Shown here one piece after another: positions 63,130 to 64,000 of a stretch of DNA of 64,000 nucleotides. The translations under genes and the position numbers were made by a program. Source of the stretch: Pseudomonas triticicola (GTDB lineage Bacteria > Pseudomonadota > Gammaproteobacteria > Pseudomonadales > Pseudomonadaceae); contig NZ_JAHSTX010000001.1 of assembly GCF_019145375.1 (NCBI RefSeq), positions 2,579,001 through 2,643,000 on the forward strand, read 5' to 3'. The notes beneath the pieces were generated by a model. That model saw only the letters and a list, made by a program, of their open reading frames with translations. It was not told the origin of the DNA and did not search any database. Every line of letters starts with the position of its first letter. The first letter of the stretch is position 1.

Positions 63130-63759
63130 ATGAGTCTGGAAACCTGGCTGCTGTTCAGTGGCGCTGCACTGGTGGTGATCCTGATCCCGGGACCACTGTC
63201 ATTGTTGATGATCAGCAACAGTCTGAATTACGGTTTGCGCCGGTCGTACCCCGCGTTCCTGGGTGGCGTGATCGCCTCGATCTGCCTGCTCAGTGCTTCG
63301 GCACTGGGGCTTGGCGCTCTGTTGCTGGCCTCGGAACAGTTGTTCAGCGCATTGAAAATCGTCGGCGCGCTGTACCTGTTCTACCTCGCCTGGCAGAGCT
63401 GGCAGCAATCGCGCCAGCCTTCAACCGGGGCCGAAGTACCTGAGGCTGCACCGGTGCCGCGCTTTCGCACGTTGTTCGGGCGCGCTTTTGTACTCGGCGC
63501 AAGCAATCCGAAGGACATCCTGTTTTTCGCCGCGTTTCTGCCGCAATTTCTTCGCGCAGAACAACCTTTTCTGCCGCAATTGCTGATCATGATTGCGACC
63601 TGGGTGGTGCTCGATCTGTGCTGCAAACTTGCCTACGGTCTGGGCGCCCACGGCGCCGCACGTTATCTGCGCAGCGGCAAAGGCCAGAGTTGGTTCAATC
63701 GGGTCAGTGCCGGACTGTTTGGTGGTGCTGGCGCTGCCTCGTTGCTTGGCAGCCACTGA
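63130..63759 (+). CDS. LysE-family amino acid exporter
   Basis: A 209-residue protein with about six helices of the LysE/RhtB family; it begins MSLETWLLFSGAALVVILIPGPL, where the proline-glycine-proline motif is typical, and has GASNPKDILFFAAFLPQF in the middle. Members export amino acids or homoserine lactones. GGAGC lies before the ATG. Single gene. Confidence 0.92.
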   Translation: MSLETWLLFSGAALVVILIPGPLSLLMISNSLNYGLRRSYPAFLGGVIASICLLSASALGLGALLLASEQLFSALKIVGALYLFYLAWQSWQQSRQPSTGAEVPEAAPVPRFRTLFGRAFVLGASNPKDILFFAAFLPQFLRAEQPFLPQLLIMIATWVVLDLCCKLAYGLGAHGAARYLRSGKGQSWFNRVSAGLFGGAGAASLLGSH

Positions 63760-63954
63760 CTGAAAAGCGCCACTATTGATCATCCTGCCGGAACGGACTT
63801 CGCGCAGGATGATGTTGTTCTGTATCCACCCAAATCGAACAACACTCCATGTTTGATATGCAATAGATAGCAACAACCCACCGATATACAGCTCTTCAAA
63901 GGCCAACGTAGTATTCCCGGCCTAAACAACAATTGCCGGAACAAGGAAGTTCTA

Positions 63955-64000
63955 ATGGCCACCCTGATACGCGAAGCAGCAGTACAAACCGACCCTGCAA
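63955..64000 (+). CDS. Start of an unidentified gene cut by the window edge
   Basis: AAGGAAG stands 5 bases before ATG at 63955, and 15 codons (MATLIREAAVQTDPA) follow to the edge. Too short to identify. The 195 bases in front are AT-rich compared with the neighbourhood, which is unusual for this chromosome and may mark a horizontally acquired gene or a regulated promoter. Confidence 0.55.
   Translation, partial: MATLIREAAVQTDPA

Overview
The window is a GC-rich chromosomal segment of a Pseudomonas, most likely the P. fluorescens group. The evidence is the methylcitrate gene order with acnD and prpF, an APS-type CysH with paired cysteines, ThrH, an MtnB-MtnD-MtnC salvage operon next to aroC, umuD-umuC behind a LexA box, and many copies of one palindromic REP built on GAGCAGGCTC. 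I assigned identities by reading the translations; no search was run.

Layout. 1-7.6 kb: methylcitrate (propionate) operon on the minus strand in the order GntR regulator, prpB, prpC, acnD, prpF, prpD (prpD runs off the left edge), with TGTCGACA operators in front of the regulator. 7.9-11 kb: three translationally packed genes for a retropepsin-like protease, a membrane protein with a dead transglutaminase domain, and an ATP-grasp ligase. 11.3-14.4 kb: pabB, thrH, cysH. 14.4-20 kb: NCS1 transporter with an Asp/Glu/hydantoin racemase homologue, a LysR/short-chain dehydrogenase divergon, and a HAD phosphatase. 20-26 kb: a 1603-residue RHS polymorphic toxin with an AT-rich HNH-nuclease-like tip, an Imm50-like immunity gene and a second small AT-rich orphan. 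26-28.5 kb: small uncharacterised genes, including two tandem glycine-zipper lipoprotein-like or exported proteins. 28.5-30.6 kb: umuDC and tRNA-Ser(GGA). 30.9-39.3 kb: crotonase, acyltransferase, CorA, amidotransferase, a FadB/thiolase pair, a 31-residue membrane peptide and a periplasmic cytochrome c. 39.4-42.6 kb: ATP-grasp/alpha-E/transglutaminase operon. 43-49 kb: RraB, speE, several small conserved proteins, ankyrin protein, acyl-CoA synthetase and a DUF3509 gene behind a sigma-54 type promoter. 49.3-53.6 kb: mtnC, mtnD, mtnB, MFS transporter and aroC. 53.7-64 kb: hydrolase, prmB, isochorismatase-like protein, Smr protein, folE, thioredoxin-fold protein, aminotransferase/MarR divergon, NCS2 purine permease, LysE exporter and the first 15 codons of another gene.

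The most interesting points are: two separate gene sets, 30 kb apart, that each combine an ATP-grasp ligase with a transglutaminase-fold protein and have no settled biochemical role; the RHS tip/immunity module with repeated hairpins; two enzymes (hydantoin-racemase-like and isochorismatase-like) that lack an expected catalytic cysteine; two intergenic terminators with no gene in front of them that suggest small RNAs; and a GG-N10-GC promoter in front of the DUF3509 gene.

About seventeen REP copies or pairs sit in gaps between genes. Two pairs flanking prpC match at 87 of 90 positions including their spacers.
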